A DNA stretch of 64,000 bases, from assembly GCF_033705735.1 (NCBI RefSeq), contig NZ_CP131130.1:1491001-1555000 (forward strand). Reading direction: 5' to 3'. This stretch comes from Shinella zoogloeoides. GTDB lineage: Bacteria > Pseudomonadota > Alphaproteobacteria > Rhizobiales > Rhizobiaceae. Positions 36,208 through 47,220 of this stretch are shown here, piece by piece. The translations under genes and the position numbers were made by a program. The notes under the pieces are model-generated. The model did not search any database. It was not told the DNA's origin and saw only the letters and a list, made by a program, of their open reading frames with translations. Numbering within the stretch: position 1 is the first letter of the stretch; every line of letters begins with the position of its first letter.

Positions 36208-37530
36208 TCAGGCCGTCTTCGGCCGCTCGATGCGGATCACCTGCGGCTCGCCGACAAGATAGCCCTCGCTCTTGATGGAAGCGACGGCCTTGCGGACGGA
36301 ATCCTCCATGGTGGCGTGGGTGACGAGGATGATCGTCTTCGGATCGGTCGATTCGGCCGTCGACTGCGCGCGCTGGACGATGGATTCCAGCGAGATGCCG
36401 TTCTCCGCCATGTGCCGCGCGATGCTGGCGAAGACGCCCGTGCGGTCCTCCACCGAGAGGCGGATGAAGTAGCCGCCGTGGTGCTTGCGGATCTGCGCGC
36501 GCTTGTAGGGCGCGAGCGCCGCCGCCGGGCGGCCGAGCGCCGGCACGGTCTGCGCGCCGGGGCGGCTCTTGGCGATGTCGGCGATGTCGCCGAGCACGGC
36601 CGAGGCCGTGGCATTGCCGCCCGCGCCGGGGCCGACCATCAGCAATTCGCCGAGAATGTCCGATTCGATGGCGACGGCGTTCGTCACGCCATCCACCTGC
36701 GCGATGACGCTGTCGAGCGGCACCATGGTCGGGTGCACGCGCTGCTCGACGCCCGTATCGGTCTTCTGCGCGACGCCCAGCAGCTTGATGCGGTAGCCGA
36801 GATCGGCGGCGGCGCGGATATCGTCGATGGAGATGTTGGTGATGCCTTCGAGATAGATGTCGTCGGCCGAAATCCTCGTGCCGAAGGCGAGCGTCGTCAG
36901 GATTGACAGCTTGTGCGCGGTGTCGTTGCCCTCGATGTCGAAGGCGGGGTCGGCTTCGGCATAGCCGAGGCGCTGGGCTTCCTTGAGGCACGCCTCGAAG
37001 GAAAGCCCCTCCTTCTCCATCTTGGTCAGGATGTAGTTGCAGGTGCCGTTCATGATGCCGTAGACGCGGGAAATCGTGTTGCCCGTCAGGGATTCACGAA
37101 GCGCCTTGATGACCGGGATGCCGCCGGCGACCGCCGCCTCGTAGTTGAGCAGCGAGCCGTGCTTCTCGGCGATGCCGGCAAGCTCGACGCCGTGCGCGGC
37201 GAGCAACGCCTTGTTGGCCGTCACGACATGGACGCCGCGCGACAGCGCCGCCTTGACGGCGGCAAGGGCCGGATCGCCCGCCCCGCCCATCAGTTCCACG
37301 AAGACGTCGATCTTCGCCTCGCGGGCGAGCGCGACCGGATCGTCGAACCATTCGGCAGCGGAGAGATCGACGCCGCGGTCACGGCCCTTGCTGCGCGCCG
37401 TGACGGCGACGATCTCGATCGGGCGACCGCATGTCGTCTCAAGCATGTCCCTGCGTTCGACGAGAATCTTCGCGAGCGAGGCACCAACGGTCCCCAAGCC
37501 CGCAATGCCGATCTTCAGGGCATCAGCCAT
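36208..37530 (-). CDS. hom: Homoserine dehydrogenase
   Basis: A 440-residue enzyme that reduces aspartate semialdehyde to homoserine. N-terminal NAD(P) loop GIAGLGTVGASLAKIL, catalytic-region YEAAVAGGIPVIKALRESL, GIMNGTCNYILTKM, DPAFDIEGNDTAHKL, and a C-terminal ACT domain (DRTGVFASIARHMAENGISLESI) for threonine feedback. ATG 37530 is preferred to ATG 37536, because AGGAC stands seven bases from it. The usual glpX between hom and recJ is missing here. Confidence 0.96.
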   Translation of the reverse strand: MADALKIGIAGLGTVGASLAKILVERRDMLETTCGRPIEIVAVTARSKGRDRGVDLSAAEWFDDPVALAREAKIDVFVELMGGAGDPALAAVKAALSRGVHVVTANKALLAAHGVELAGIAEKHGSLLNYEAAVAGGIPVIKALRESLTGNTISRVYGIMNGTCNYILTKMEKEGLSFEACLKEAQRLGYAEADPAFDIEGNDTAHKLSILTTLAFGTRISADDIYLEGITNISIDDIRAAADLGYRIKLLGVAQKTDTGVEQRVHPTMVPLDSVIAQVDGVTNAVAIESDILGELLMVGPGAGGNATASAVLGDIADIAKSRPGAQTVPALGRPAAALAPYKRAQIRKHHGGYFIRLSVEDRTGVFASIARHMAENGISLESIVQRAQSTAESTDPKTIILVTHATMEDSVRKAVASIKSEGYLVGEPQVIRIERPKTA

Positions 37531-37552
37531 GGTCATGTCCTATGAGTTCTGG

Positions 37553-37579
37553 AAAAGCCCTCCGCTGAACGCGGAGGGC
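37553..37579 (-). terminator. Terminator between the aminotransferase gene and hom
   Basis: A perfect 9-bp stem pairs 37557-37565 with 37571-37579 around TGAAC; leftward it is followed by TTTT. It lies 8 bases after the aminotransferase stop and 22 bases before hom starts. Confidence 0.8.
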
Positions 37580-37587
37580 GGATTTCA

Positions 37588-38805
37588 TTAGCGATGGGCG
37601 TTGAGCGAGATGACGTTGTGCATCGTCTCGTCGGCCGTGGAAAGGAACTTCTTGATATTGCGCGCAGCCTGGCGGATGCGGTGCTCGTTCTCGACCAGCG
37701 CGAGACGGACGTAATCGTCACCGAGCTCTCCGAAGCCGACGCCGGGAGCGACGGCGACATCCGCCTTCTCCACGAGCAGCTTGGAGAATTCCAGCGAGCC
37801 GAGATGGCGGAACTTTTCCGGGATCTTCGCCCAGGCGAACATGGTCGCCGCCGGCGGCGGCACTTCGAAGCCGGCCTTCCCGAAGGTCTCGACCATCACA
37901 TCGCGGCGGCGCTTGTAGACGTTGCGCACTTCCGCGATGTCCGAGCCGTCGCCGTTCAGCGCATGGGTCGCGGCCACCTGGATCGGCGTGAAGGCGCCGT
38001 AGTCGAGATAGGACTTCACGCGGGTCAGCGCGGCGATCAGGCGCTCGTTGCCGACGGCGAAGCCCATGCGCCAGCCCGGCATGGAGAAGGTCTTCGACAT
38101 GGAGGTGAATTCGACGGTGATGTCCATCGCGCCCGGCACTTCCAGCACGGACGGCGGCGGCGTGTCGTCAAAGTAGATTTCCGAATAGGCAAGGTCGGAG
38201 AGCACGATGATGTCATGCTTCTTCGCGAAGGCGATGACGTCCTTGTAGAAATCGAGCGTGGCGACCTGCGCCGTCGGGTTCGACGGATAGTTGATGATCA
38301 GCGCGAGCGGCTTGGGGATCGAGTGGCGCACGGCGCGCTCGAGCGGCGGGAAGAAGCTCTCGTCCGGCTCGACCGGAATGGAGCGGATGACCCCACCGGT
38401 CATCAGGAAGCCGAAGGCGTGGATCGGATAGGTCGGGTTCGGGCAGAGGATGACGTCGCCCGGCGCGGTGATCGCCTGCGCCATGTTGGCGAAGCCTTCC
38501 TTGGAGCCCAGCGTCGCGACGACCTGCGTCTCCGGGTTCAGCTTCACGCCGAAGCGGCGGGCGTAATAGGCGGCCTGCGCGCGGCGAAGGCCGGGAATGC
38601 CCTTGGACGAGGAATAGCGGTGCGTGCGCGGGTCCTGGACCACCTCGCAGAGCTTGTCGACGATGGCCTTGGGGGTCGGCAGGTCGGGGTTGCCCATGCC
38701 AAGGTCGATGATGTCGGCGCCGCCCGCTCGCGCGCTTGCTTTCAAACGGTTGACCTGTTCGAAAACATATGGCGGCAGACGCCGGACCTTGTGAAACTCT
38801 TCCAT
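37588..38805 (-). CDS. Class I PLP aminotransferase (AlaA/AatC-like)
   Basis: A 405-residue fold-type I aminotransferase. FHKVRRLPPYVFEQVNRLK opens it; DLGMGNPDLPTP, YSSSKGIPGLR, NYPSNPTAQVA, VLSDLAYSEIYFD and the PLP lysine in SMSKTFSMPGWRMGF are present, with RLALVENEHRIRQAARN near the end. Rhizobial relatives are called aspartate/alanine or LL-diaminopimelate-type transaminases. Next to hom it probably supports the aspartate-family pathway; the substrate is inferred. ATG 38805 is used. Confidence 0.92.
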   Translation of the reverse strand: MEEFHKVRRLPPYVFEQVNRLKASARAGGADIIDLGMGNPDLPTPKAIVDKLCEVVQDPRTHRYSSSKGIPGLRRAQAAYYARRFGVKLNPETQVVATLGSKEGFANMAQAITAPGDVILCPNPTYPIHAFGFLMTGGVIRSIPVEPDESFFPPLERAVRHSIPKPLALIINYPSNPTAQVATLDFYKDVIAFAKKHDIIVLSDLAYSEIYFDDTPPPSVLEVPGAMDITVEFTSMSKTFSMPGWRMGFAVGNERLIAALTRVKSYLDYGAFTPIQVAATHALNGDGSDIAEVRNVYKRRRDVMVETFGKAGFEVPPPAATMFAWAKIPEKFRHLGSLEFSKLLVEKADVAVAPGVGFGELGDDYVRLALVENEHRIRQAARNIKKFLSTADETMHNVISLNAHR

Positions 38806-38978
38806 CTCTAACCCCGTTGAGCGCGGAGCCCCTCCGGACCCTGCCGGACGACACAAAACTCCGCGCGTTTCAAGTGACCGGATAAGGGCGAAAGCGTTCG
38901 AAATGAAGGCGCTCCGCCCGCGCCGGCGGCCAAAAGGCCGTCTTTCGCTTTGCTGCCAAACGGCACGAAAGGCAAGCG

Positions 38979-39317
38979 CTATTTCGTGCCTTCGATTTCG
39001 GCCAGCGTCGCCTTGCCGTGGTTGTCGCGCAGCGCCTGCAATTCGGCGAGCTGCCGGCGATATTCGGCTTCCGAGATCGTACCCGCCTTACGGCGATGCG
39101 CAAGCGCCATCAGGCTCGCCTGGTAATTGGACGCTTCCTCGTCGCTCATCTGCTGCGTCTCGCCGCGCACGATGGCGGTGATGTCGGGATAGACGGCCGC
39201 GCGGTTCGCGCCGGCATTCACCGTCGCGGGCGCTTCCGAGGAGGCGCAGGCGGCGAGCGCGGCCGGCATGGCGGCCATGAGAAGGACGGCGCTGAAGCGC
39301 CTGAATTCGAACGCCAT
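38979..39317 (-). CDS. Small putative lipoprotein with SHOCT-like tail
   Basis: A 112-residue protein with an N-terminal signal peptide and lipobox LAAC (Cys24). The mature chain ends in [23 protein letters not shown], which looks like a SHOCT or related helical oligomerisation motif. Function unknown. It is divergent from phaC across 125 bases that should hold both promoters. Confidence 0.7.
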   Translation of the reverse strand: MAFEFRRFSAVLLMAAMPAALAACASSEAPATVNAGANRAAVYPDITAIVRGETQQMSDEEASNYQASLMALAHRRKAGTISEAEYRRQLAELQALRDNHGKATLAEIEGTK

Positions 39318-39442
39318 GAGGCTGTATGCTCCTGTCGAAACGGCCGGTTCCGGATATTGCCGCGAAAGGCTTCGAGGCCCTTGTAATCTGTTTCGCAGAG
39401 AATGTAAAAATACAAAAGTAACAATAAAATCGGGAGGGAGCG

Positions 39443-41299
39443 ATGGCCGAGGACAGCAAAGCGGGCGGGCGCGATGCGGCCGGCGACAAGCCCGGTTTCC
39501 AGCCTTTCGATCCCGCCGCGATAGAGCCCTATATCGTCAAGGACCCCGAGGCGCTGACGGTCAACTTCGCCCGCACCGTCGAGCAGCTCGGCAAGGCCGC
39601 CTCCGCCTGGCTCGCCCCGCGCGAAACCGGCGAGAAGGTCGACACCGTCGCCGAGCCGATGGTCGACATGGTCAAGACGCTCTCCAAAGTCTCCGAATAC
39701 TGGCTGGCGGATCCGCGCCGCACGCTCGATGCCCAGACCATGCTGCTCGGCAGCTATTTCGGCATCTGGTCGCGCACGCTCAGCAAGCTCGGCGGCAACG
39801 AGGTCGAGGAAGCGCCCGATCCGCACGCCAAGGACAAGCGCTTTTCCGACGAGGACTGGGTGAAGAACCCGTTCTTCGATTTCCTGCGGCAGGTCTATTT
39901 CGTGACCTCCGACTGGGCGGAAAAGCTGGTGGCCGATGCCGAGGGGCTCGACGAGCACACCCGCCACAAGGCCGGCTTCTACGTGAAGCAGATCGCCAGC
40001 GCGATCTCGCCTTCCAACTTCATCACCACCAATCCGCAGCTCTACCGCGAGACGGTCGCCACCAACGGGGCGAACCTCGTGCGCGGCATGAAGATGCTGG
40101 CCGAGGACATCGCCGCCGGCCGGGGCGACCTCAAGCTGCGCCAGACGGATACCAGCAAGTTCGCCATCGGCGAGAACATGGCGCTGACGCCGGGCAAGGT
40201 TCTGGCGCAGAGCGACGTTTGCCAGGTCATCCAGTACGATGCGACGACGGACAAGGTGCTGAAGCGCCCGCTCCTCATCTGCCCGCCGTGGATCAACAAG
40301 TTCTACATCCTCGACCTCAACCCGGCGAAATCCTTCATCAAATGGGCGGTCGACCAGGGCCATACGGTCTTCGTCATCTCTTGGGTGAATCCGGACGAGC
40401 GTCATGCGGGCAAGGACTGGGAAGCCTATGCCCGCGAAGGCGTCGGCTTCGCGCTGGACACGATCAGCCAAGCGACCGGCGAGGACGAGGTCAACGCCAT
40501 CGGCTATTGCGTCGGCGGCACGCTGCTCGCCGCCACGCTGGCGCTGCATGCCAGGGAAGGCGACAGGCGCATCCGCACCGCGACGCTCTTCACCACGCAG
40601 GTCGATTTCACCTTTGCCGGCGACCTCAAGGTCTTCGCCGACGAGGACCAGATCGACGCCATCGAGCGCGGCATGAAGGCGACGGGCTATCTCGACGGCT
40701 CCAAGATGGCGACCGCCTTCAACATGCTGCGCGCCTCCGAGCTGATCTGGCCCTATTTCGTCAACAATTACCTGAAGGGCCAGGAGCCGATGCCCTTCGA
40801 TCTTCTCTACTGGAATTCAGATTCCACGCGAATGCCTGCCGCCAACCATTCGTTCTACCTGAGGAATTGCTATCTCAACAATACGCTCTCCAAGGGCGAG
40901 ATGGTGCTGGCCGGCGAGAAGGTTTCGCTGAAGGACGTGAATATCCCGATCTACAACCTCGCCACCAAGGAGGACCATATCGCCCCGGCGAAATCGGTCT
41001 TCGTGGGCAGCAAGTATTTCGGCGGCAAGGTCACCTATGTCATGGCCGGCTCCGGCCATATCGCCGGCGTCGTCAATCCGCCCGACAAGATGAAATACCA
41101 GTTCTGGACCGGCGGTCCGGTCAAGGGCGAATTCGAGGACTGGGTGAAGAAGGCCGAGGAGACACCCGGCTCCTGGTGGCCGCACTGGCACGAATGGATC
41201 AAGGCCGAGGACGACCGCATGGTGCCGGCCCGCAAGACCGGCGGCACCATGAACTCCATCGAGGAGGCCCCCGGCTCCTATGTGCGCGTGCGTGCCTGA
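39443..41299 (+). CDS. phaC: Class I poly-3-hydroxyalkanoate synthase
   Basis: A 618-residue enzyme that polymerises hydroxyacyl-CoA into storage polyester granules. The N-terminal PhaC_N part includes [13 protein letters not shown]; the alpha/beta-hydrolase half has the lipase-like box GYCVGGT with the catalytic Cys356, the [20 protein letters not shown] segment, the catalytic aspartate region TKEDHIAP and the histidine in [12 protein letters not shown]. It is slightly longer than usual in its N-terminal tail. GGGAGG precedes the ATG by seven bases. Confidence 0.97.
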   Translation: MAEDSKAGGRDAAGDKPGFQPFDPAAIEPYIVKDPEALTVNFARTVEQLGKAASAWLAPRETGEKVDTVAEPMVDMVKTLSKVSEYWLADPRRTLDAQTMLLGSYFGIWSRTLSKLGGNEVEEAPDPHAKDKRFSDEDWVKNPFFDFLRQVYFVTSDWAEKLVADAEGLDEHTRHKAGFYVKQIASAISPSNFITTNPQLYRETVATNGANLVRGMKMLAEDIAAGRGDLKLRQTDTSKFAIGENMALTPGKVLAQSDVCQVIQYDATTDKVLKRPLLICPPWINKFYILDLNPAKSFIKWAVDQGHTVFVISWVNPDERHAGKDWEAYAREGVGFALDTISQATGEDEVNAIGYCVGGTLLAATLALHAREGDRRIRTATLFTTQVDFTFAGDLKVFADEDQIDAIERGMKATGYLDGSKMATAFNMLRASELIWPYFVNNYLKGQEPMPFDLLYWNSDSTRMPAANHSFYLRNCYLNNTLSKGEMVLAGEKVSLKDVNIPIYNLATKEDHIAPAKSVFVGSKYFGGKVTYVMAGSGHIAGVVNPPDKMKYQFWTGGPVKGEFEDWVKKAEETPGSWWPHWHEWIKAEDDRMVPARKTGGTMNSIEEAPGSYVRVRA

Positions 41300-41319
41300 C
41301 GCCCTGTGAAGTACATCCC

Positions 41320-42039
41320 ATGAAATTCGATCCGCCGCTCGTTTCCGGCACGCTCGTGCAGCGCTACAAGCGCTTCCTCTTCGACGCCATCCTCGACGAC
41401 GGGACGGCGATCACCGGCTCCTGCCCCAATACCGGCTCGATGCGCGGGCTGACGGCGCCCGGTTCGCGCATCTGGATGTCGGAAAGCGACAGCCCGACGC
41501 GCAAGCACCGCCACCGCCTCGAACTGGTAGAGGCGGACGACACCGTCGTCGGCATCAATACCGGCCTGCCGAATCGGCTGGCGGAGGAAGCCATCCTTGC
41601 CGGCCTCGTCGCCGATCTCGGCAGCTATCCGGTGCTGGAGCGGGAAAGGAAATACGGTCGCAATTCCCGCATCGACATCCTGCTCTCCGGCGATGCCCGC
41701 CCGCCGGCCTATGTCGAGGTGAAGAACGTGCATTTCCGCCGCACGCCCGGCCTTGCCGAGTTTCCCGATACGGTGACGGCGCGCGGCGCAAAGCATCTCG
41801 AAGAGCTGGGCGACATGGCCGAGGCCGGCTTCCGCGCCGTCATGCTCTATCTCATCCAGCGCGAGGACTGCGATCTCTTCCGCATCTGCGCCGACCTCGA
41901 CCCCACCTATGCCGGCGGCTTCCGCCGCGCGCTTTCGCGCGGCGTCGAGGCCTATGCGGTCAAATGTGCCGTTACACCCGGGCAAATCCGGCCTGTGGCA
42001 TCGATCGCCATGGACGAACCCGGTGTCGCTGTTTTATGA
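41320..42039 (+). CDS. sfsA: SfsA family protein
   Basis: A 239-residue protein of the SfsA family: [73 protein letters not shown], and [10 protein letters not shown]. The family has an OB-like N-terminus and a nuclease-like fold; its role is uncertain despite the name (sugar fermentation stimulation). It starts 20 bases after phaC and 31 before map. Confidence 0.95.
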   Translation: MKFDPPLVSGTLVQRYKRFLFDAILDDGTAITGSCPNTGSMRGLTAPGSRIWMSESDSPTRKHRHRLELVEADDTVVGINTGLPNRLAEEAILAGLVADLGSYPVLERERKYGRNSRIDILLSGDARPPAYVEVKNVHFRRTPGLAEFPDTVTARGAKHLEELGDMAEAGFRAVMLYLIQREDCDLFRICADLDPTYAGGFRRALSRGVEAYAVKCAVTPGQIRPVASIAMDEPGVAVL

Positions 42040-42070
42040 CGGTACGACAAAGACGAGTGAAAGTTCGACC

Positions 42071-42898
42071 ATGGTGACCTATATCGACGCGACCTCCGCG
42101 CCGCTGAAGAACACGGGCGTGATCCGCCTCTACGATGCGGACGCCTTTGCCGGCATGCGCAAGGCCTGCCAGCTCACGGCCCGCTGCCTCGACGAGCTCT
42201 ATCCGCTGGTCAAGCCGGGCGTCGCCACCGACGTCATCGATCGCTTCGTCTTCGAATTCGGCATGGATCACGGCGCCCTGCCCGCGACGCTCAACTATCG
42301 CGGCTATACAAGGTCCACCTGCACCTCGATCAACCACGTCGTCTGCCACGGCATCCCGAACGACAAGCCGCTGCGCGAAGGCGACATCGTCAATATCGAC
42401 GTCACCTACATCCTCGACGGCTGGCACGGCGATTCGAGCCGCATGTACCCGGTCGGCGAGATCAAGCGCGCGGCCGAGCGGCTGCTCGAAGTCACCCATG
42501 AATGCCTGATGCGCGGCATCGCCGCCGTAAGGCCCGGCGCGCGCACCGGCGCCATCGGCGAGGCGATCCAGGCCTATGCGGAAGCCGAGCGCTGCTCCGT
42601 CGTGCGCGACTTCTGCGGCCACGGCGTCGGCCGGCTCTTCCACGACGCCCCGAACATCCTGCATTACGGCCGCGCCAATGAAGGCCCGGAAATGAAGGAA
42701 GGCATGATCTTCACCATAGAGCCGATGATCAATCTCGGCCGCCCGCATGTGAAGGTGCTGTCCGACGGCTGGACGGCGGTCACGCGCGACCGCTCCCTCT
42801 CGGCGCAGTACGAGCATACGGTCGGCGTGACGGCCGACGGCTGCGAGATCTTCACGCTGTCGCCCGGCGGCCTCGACCGCCCCGGCCTTCCCGCATAG
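42071..42898 (+). CDS. map: Methionine aminopeptidase type I
   Basis: A 275-residue metallopeptidase that removes N-terminal methionine from new proteins. Metal ligands are seen in [21 protein letters not shown] (two aspartates), [19 protein letters not shown] and the last glutamate in [19 protein letters not shown] is the type I signature. ATG 42071 is used since homology begins at VTYID; a frame reaching 41909 overlaps sfsA. Confidence 0.96.
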   Translation: MVTYIDATSAPLKNTGVIRLYDADAFAGMRKACQLTARCLDELYPLVKPGVATDVIDRFVFEFGMDHGALPATLNYRGYTRSTCTSINHVVCHGIPNDKPLREGDIVNIDVTYILDGWHGDSSRMYPVGEIKRAAERLLEVTHECLMRGIAAVRPGARTGAIGEAIQAYAEAERCSVVRDFCGHGVGRLFHDAPNILHYGRANEGPEMKEGMIFTIEPMINLGRPHVKVLSDGWTAVTRDRSLSAQYEHTVGVTADGCEIFTLSPGGLDRPGLPA

Positions 42899-42905
42899 GC
42901 CGCCC

Positions 42906-43739
42906 ATGACGGGATCGCGCGGCCGCACGGACATTTCGCCCTCCATCTTCACGGCGGACGATCCGGCGGGCATCGACGATCTTTTCGGTCCCGGCGACGA
43001 GCGCGGGCACTTCTACGAGCGCCCTGCCCGCGCCGCACCCGCCAAGCCGATCCCCGCCGCCGTGGAAGACAAGCACTATCACGGCCACCGCGAGCGCCTG
43101 CGCACCCGCTTCCGCGACAATGGCGACACGGCGCTCGCCGATTATGAGATTCTCGAATTGCTGCTCTTCCGCCTGATCCCCCGCCGCGACACCAAGCCAG
43201 TGGCCAAGGCCCTGCTCGACCGCTTCGGCACGCTGTCCGGCGTCTTCGGCGCAACGCCCGCGCTGCTGCAGGAGGTCAAGGGCATCGGCGACGCGGTAGC
43301 GCTGGACCTGAAGCTCGTCTCCGCCGTCGCCCAGCGCACGCTGAAGAGCGAGATCCGCAACAAGACGGTGCTCGCCTCCTGGTCGTCGGTCATCCAGTAT
43401 TGCCACGCCGCCATGGCGCACGAGCCGCGCGAGCAGTTCCGCATCCTCTTCCTCGACAAGCGCAACACGCTGATCGCCGACGAGGTGCAGGGCCACGGCA
43501 CGGTCGACCATACGCCGGTCTATCCGCGCGAGGTGGTGCGCCGCGCCCTGGAACTGTCGGCGACGGCCATTATCCTGGTCCACAACCATCCTTCCGGTGA
43601 TCCGACCCCGTCGCGGGCGGATATCGACATGACGAAGACCATCGTGGAGACGGCCCGGCCGCTCGGCATCACGGTGCATGACCACATCATCATCGGCAAG
43701 GACGGCCACGCCAGCCTCAAGGGGCTGCGGCTCATGTAG
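42906..43739 (+). CDS. radC: RadC-family JAB/MPN domain protein
   Basis: A 277-residue protein. The helix-hairpin-helix-like N-terminal half ([43 protein letters not shown]) is followed by a JAB1/MPN domain with the metal motif [14 protein letters not shown] and a DHIIIGKDG end. The old DNA-repair name is not supported by later work. It starts 8 bases after map, so they are probably cotranscribed. Confidence 0.95.
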   Translation: MTGSRGRTDISPSIFTADDPAGIDDLFGPGDERGHFYERPARAAPAKPIPAAVEDKHYHGHRERLRTRFRDNGDTALADYEILELLLFRLIPRRDTKPVAKALLDRFGTLSGVFGATPALLQEVKGIGDAVALDLKLVSAVAQRTLKSEIRNKTVLASWSSVIQYCHAAMAHEPREQFRILFLDKRNTLIADEVQGHGTVDHTPVYPREVVRRALELSATAIILVHNHPSGDPTPSRADIDMTKTIVETARPLGITVHDHIIIGKDGHASLKGLRLM

Positions 43740-43899
43740 TTCCGAAGCGGCTTCGGGGCGCGATACGGGAAACCGGGGAGCGCGCCTTCATCCGTTTGAA
43801 ACGGTTTGATGCCACATTCGGTTGACGGAAATTGCTCGGCGGAGAAAATTGCTGCAACGCAATACGATTCTTTGCCGCAGAAGACTGGGACAATCACAC

Positions 43900-45306
43900 A
43901 TGCAGGAATATGATCTCGTCGTCGTGGGCAGCGGCCCCGCAGGCCGCCGCGGCGCCATCCAGGCAGCAAAGCTCGGACGCAAGGTGCTCGTCATCGAGCA
44001 GGGCAAGCGCGTCGGCGGCGTGTCGGTGCATACCGGCACGATCCCGTCGAAGACGCTGCGCGAAACGGCGCTCAACCTTTCCGGCTGGCGCGAGCGCGGC
44101 TTCTACGGCCGCGCCTACCGCGTGAAGCAGGAAATCAGCGCCGACGACCTGCGCCGCCGCCTGCTCATCACGCTCGACCACGAGGTGGAGGTGCTTGAAC
44201 ACCAGTTCGCCCGCAACCGCGTGCAGCATATCCGCGGCAAGGCGAAGTTCCTGACGCCCGAGACCATGGAGATCGTCAAGGACGACGGCGAGACCATGCA
44301 TGTCAGCGGCAAGAGCATCATGCTCGCCGTCGGCACCAAGCCCTACCGCCCCGACAATATTCCCTTCGACAGCGAGAGCGTGCTCGACAGCGACGAGCTG
44401 CTCGACATCAAGGAACTGCCGCGCTCGATGGCCGTCATCGGCGCGGGCGTCATCGGCATCGAATATGCGACGATCTTCTCCGCGCTCGACACACAGGTGA
44501 CGGTGATCGATCCGAAGCCGACCATCCTCGACTTCATCGACCGGGAAATCGTCGAGGACTTCATCTACCAGCTCCGCGACCGCAACATGAAGCTCATCCT
44601 CGGCCAGAAGGCCGACAAGGTGGAGAAGCTTCCCAACGGCAAATGCGAGATCACGCTGGACAACGGCCGCCACGTCACCTGCGACATGGTGCTCTATGCC
44701 GCCGGCCGCGTCGGGGCGACGGACAGCCTGAACCTTGCCGCCGCCGGCCTTACCGCCGATTCGCGCGGGCGCCTCAGCGTAAACCCGGAAACCTTCCAGA
44801 CCGAGGTACCGCATATCTACGCCGCCGGCGACGTCGTCGGCTTCCCGAGCCTTGCCTCGACCTCGATGGAACAGGGCCGCATCGCCGCCCGCGTCGCTGT
44901 CGGAGCGATCGCCAAGGAGCCGCCGAAATATTTCCCCTACGGTATCTATGCCGTGCCGGAAATCTCCACCTGCGGCCTCACCGAGGAAGAGGTGAAGGAG
45001 CGCGGCATTCCCTATGAATGCGGCATGGCGCGCTTCCGCGAGACCTCGCGCGGCCACATCATGGGCCTCGATTCCGGCCTGCTGAAAATGATCTTCTCGC
45101 TGAAGACCCGCCGCCTGCTCGGCGTGCATATCGTCGGCGAAAACGCCACCGAGCTCGTCCATATCGGCCAGGCCGTCTTGAACCTGAAGGGCACCGTCGA
45201 ATATTTCGTCGAGAACACCTTCAACTATCCGACGCTCGCCGAAGCCTACAAGATCGCCGGCCTCGACGCCTGGAACCGCATGGGCGACCTGTCCCAGACC
45301 GGCTGA
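43900..45306 (+). CDS. sthA: Soluble (Si-specific) pyridine nucleotide transhydrogenase
   Basis: A 468-residue flavoprotein of the pyridine-nucleotide-disulfide family that equilibrates NADPH and NADH. FAD loop VVGSGPAGRRGAIQAAKLG, NAD loop VIGAGVIGIEYATIF and the IYAAGDVVGFP segment are seen. The redox disulfide motif is replaced by GGVSVHTGTIPSKTLRE without cysteines, which separates SthA from lipoamide dehydrogenase. ATG 43900 is used; an earlier in-frame start at 43822 is not supported. Confidence 0.95.
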   Translation: MQEYDLVVVGSGPAGRRGAIQAAKLGRKVLVIEQGKRVGGVSVHTGTIPSKTLRETALNLSGWRERGFYGRAYRVKQEISADDLRRRLLITLDHEVEVLEHQFARNRVQHIRGKAKFLTPETMEIVKDDGETMHVSGKSIMLAVGTKPYRPDNIPFDSESVLDSDELLDIKELPRSMAVIGAGVIGIEYATIFSALDTQVTVIDPKPTILDFIDREIVEDFIYQLRDRNMKLILGQKADKVEKLPNGKCEITLDNGRHVTCDMVLYAAGRVGATDSLNLAAAGLTADSRGRLSVNPETFQTEVPHIYAAGDVVGFPSLASTSMEQGRIAARVAVGAIAKEPPKYFPYGIYAVPEISTCGLTEEEVKERGIPYECGMARFRETSRGHIMGLDSGLLKMIFSLKTRRLLGVHIVGENATELVHIGQAVLNLKGTVEYFVENTFNYPTLAEAYKIAGLDAWNRMGDLSQTG

Positions 45307-45331
45307 CCATTTGCGGGAAGGAGCGGCGTGC

Positions 45332-46135
45332 ATGAGGATCCTGTCGCTGAATGTCTGGGGCGGGATGCTGCATGCGCCGCTCCTCGACTATCTCGCCGCC
45401 GTCGACGCCGATATCTATTGCCTGCAGGAGGTGCCGCGCGCCGTCGCCGCCCGTTCCGAATGGCTGACCTATCGCGACGGCGCAGTGGAGCTTCAGCAGC
45501 GCGCCAATCTCTACCGCGAGATCGCCGCCGTCCTGCCCGGTCACGACGGCTTCTTCGCCCCGACCGCCCGCGGTGGACTGATGGACGGCGATCGCCCCTG
45601 CCACCAGGAATTCGGCCTCGCCACCTTCATCCGGCAGGACATCGCCGTCATCGGCCAGGCGCTCGATTTCGTGCACGGCGCCTTCTCTCCGCACGGCTTC
45701 GGCGCCCATCCCCGCGCCCGCAACGCCCATGCCTTCCGGCTCTACGACTACAAGGCGGACCGCCCGCTTTCCGTTGTGCAGTTTCACGGGCTTCGCGAGA
45801 TCGACGGCAAGGGCGACACGGCGAGCCGCGCTGCGCAGGCCGAAGCCCTTACGACCCTCATCCAGCGCCTTCATCGGCGGGAAGAAGGCCTTATCCTCTG
45901 CGGCGATTTCAACGTGCTTCCCGAAAGCCGCACCTTCCAAACCCTCTCGCGCCTCGGCCTCACCGATCTCGTCACGACTCGCGGCTTCACCGACACGCGC
46001 ACGTCGCACTACACCAAGCCCGGCCGCCATGCGGACTACATGCTGGTGAATGCGACTGTGCCTGTCGCGGATTTCACCGTGGTGGAGACACCGGAGGTTT
46101 CCGACCACAGGGCGCTGCTGCTGACTGTCGATTGA
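45332..46135 (+). CDS. Endonuclease/exonuclease/phosphatase family protein
   Basis: A 267-residue EEP-fold protein: N-terminal RILSLNVWGG, the metal-ligand glutamate in YCLQEVP, ILCGDFNVLPES, and the catalytic SDHRALLL at the end. No signal peptide. Substrate (DNA, phospholipid or inositol phosphate) cannot be told. ATG 45332 has GGAAGGAG upstream; it lies 25 bases after sthA. Confidence 0.88.
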   Translation: MRILSLNVWGGMLHAPLLDYLAAVDADIYCLQEVPRAVAARSEWLTYRDGAVELQQRANLYREIAAVLPGHDGFFAPTARGGLMDGDRPCHQEFGLATFIRQDIAVIGQALDFVHGAFSPHGFGAHPRARNAHAFRLYDYKADRPLSVVQFHGLREIDGKGDTASRAAQAEALTTLIQRLHRREEGLILCGDFNVLPESRTFQTLSRLGLTDLVTTRGFTDTRTSHYTKPGRHADYMLVNATVPVADFTVVETPEVSDHRALLLTVD

Positions 46136-46174
46136 GGTCGGGCCGCTTTGGGAACGACCCGAGCACGTCTCAAA

Positions 46175-47038
46175 CTAGACGGCAACCGGCTGTAGCGGCA
46201 GGCAGATTTCCGTCAGCAACTCGTTCGGCGGCACCTCGCGGGGATTGTTGAGATATAGCTCGAACATCACCTCGTCGCGGATCGAGCGGCCGGAGGCGGG
46301 CAGCCATGTGCCGTAGAGCCACCGATAGGCCGCGTCCATATTCGCATAGGGCCCCTGATGGCGCAGCACGGCATAGTCGCCGCCCGCCAGGACGCGCCGC
46401 GTCAGGGGCGGCTCGGCGGGGGTATTCTCATCAGCGGTGACGCAGGCGAAGGAGCGCAGCTTCTCCTCCGCCACCAGATCGGGATCGTCGAGGAAGAGAC
46501 CGATCATGCGCATGTCCGGCCGGAAAAGGTTGCGGGAAAAGAGCGTGCCGTAAAGCGCCTCGAAGGCCTTGCCGATACCCATATAGGATCCGGTATGGGG
46601 AACGGCGAGCAGCGGCTGCTCGGCAAGGGTACGGATGGTGACGTCGAACATGCGCGAAGACTCCTCGTCGCTTTCGGGGGCATAGGCGCGATGGGAACCC
46701 TCCCTGCGGTAGCGCGCCGGCGGCATGCCATAGGCGGCCGCGAAGGTGCGCGTGAAGGATTGCAGGTTGGGATAGCCCCATCGCACGGCGATGTCCCGGA
46801 CGGAGCGCTCGCTGCGCACCAGATCGCCCGCCGCACGATGGAGACGCAGCCGGCGCACGGTCGCCGCCAGCGTCTCGTTGTGCACGGCGCGGTAGACGCG
46901 GTGCCAGTGATGGGCGGAAAGGCAGGCGATCTCGGAAAGCCGGCCGAGGTCCAGGTCCTCGTCCAGATGTTCGTGGATATAGGCGGAAACCCGCAGCAGG
47001 CGTTTTTCATAGGCCGCCCAGATCTCGTTCTCGCTCAT
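46175..47038 (-). CDS. AraC-family regulator with GyrI-like effector domain
   Basis: A 287-residue transcription regulator with the AraC DNA-binding domain first: LGRLSEIACLSAHHWHRVYRA and VRDIAVRWGYPNLQSFTRTFAAAYGMPPARYR form the two helix-turn-helix units (residues about 25-115). A GyrI/SOUL-like ligand domain follows (TLAEQPLLAVPHTGSYMGIG, residues about 135-285), as in Rob/SoxS-like or multidrug-sensing regulators. Its target is unknown; the divergent SulP transporter is a candidate. Confidence 0.9.
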   Translation of the reverse strand: MSENEIWAAYEKRLLRVSAYIHEHLDEDLDLGRLSEIACLSAHHWHRVYRAVHNETLAATVRRLRLHRAAGDLVRSERSVRDIAVRWGYPNLQSFTRTFAAAYGMPPARYRREGSHRAYAPESDEESSRMFDVTIRTLAEQPLLAVPHTGSYMGIGKAFEALYGTLFSRNLFRPDMRMIGLFLDDPDLVAEEKLRSFACVTADENTPAEPPLTRRVLAGGDYAVLRHQGPYANMDAAYRWLYGTWLPASGRSIRDEVMFELYLNNPREVPPNELLTEICLPLQPVAV

Positions 47039-47220
47039 GCCTTTTCCTCTCGCCGGAACGCATTGAACCAAGCACGAAGCGATTTCACAAATCCTGCGCT
47101 TCTGTCTTGCCCTGCAATTTTCGCATAGCCTTGCCTTCCGTTATTGCAAAATCGGGCGACTCGGCGTGAGATGCCCTCGCCGGCCCCTTTTCCCCAATCC
47201 ACCGGCCTTTCGAGGCTCCC

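Noticed and set aside
39268..42039. A 923-codon frame on the plus strand
   Set aside because: Its first 680 codons are an alternative frame of phaC; only the last part, from 41320, is real (sfsA).
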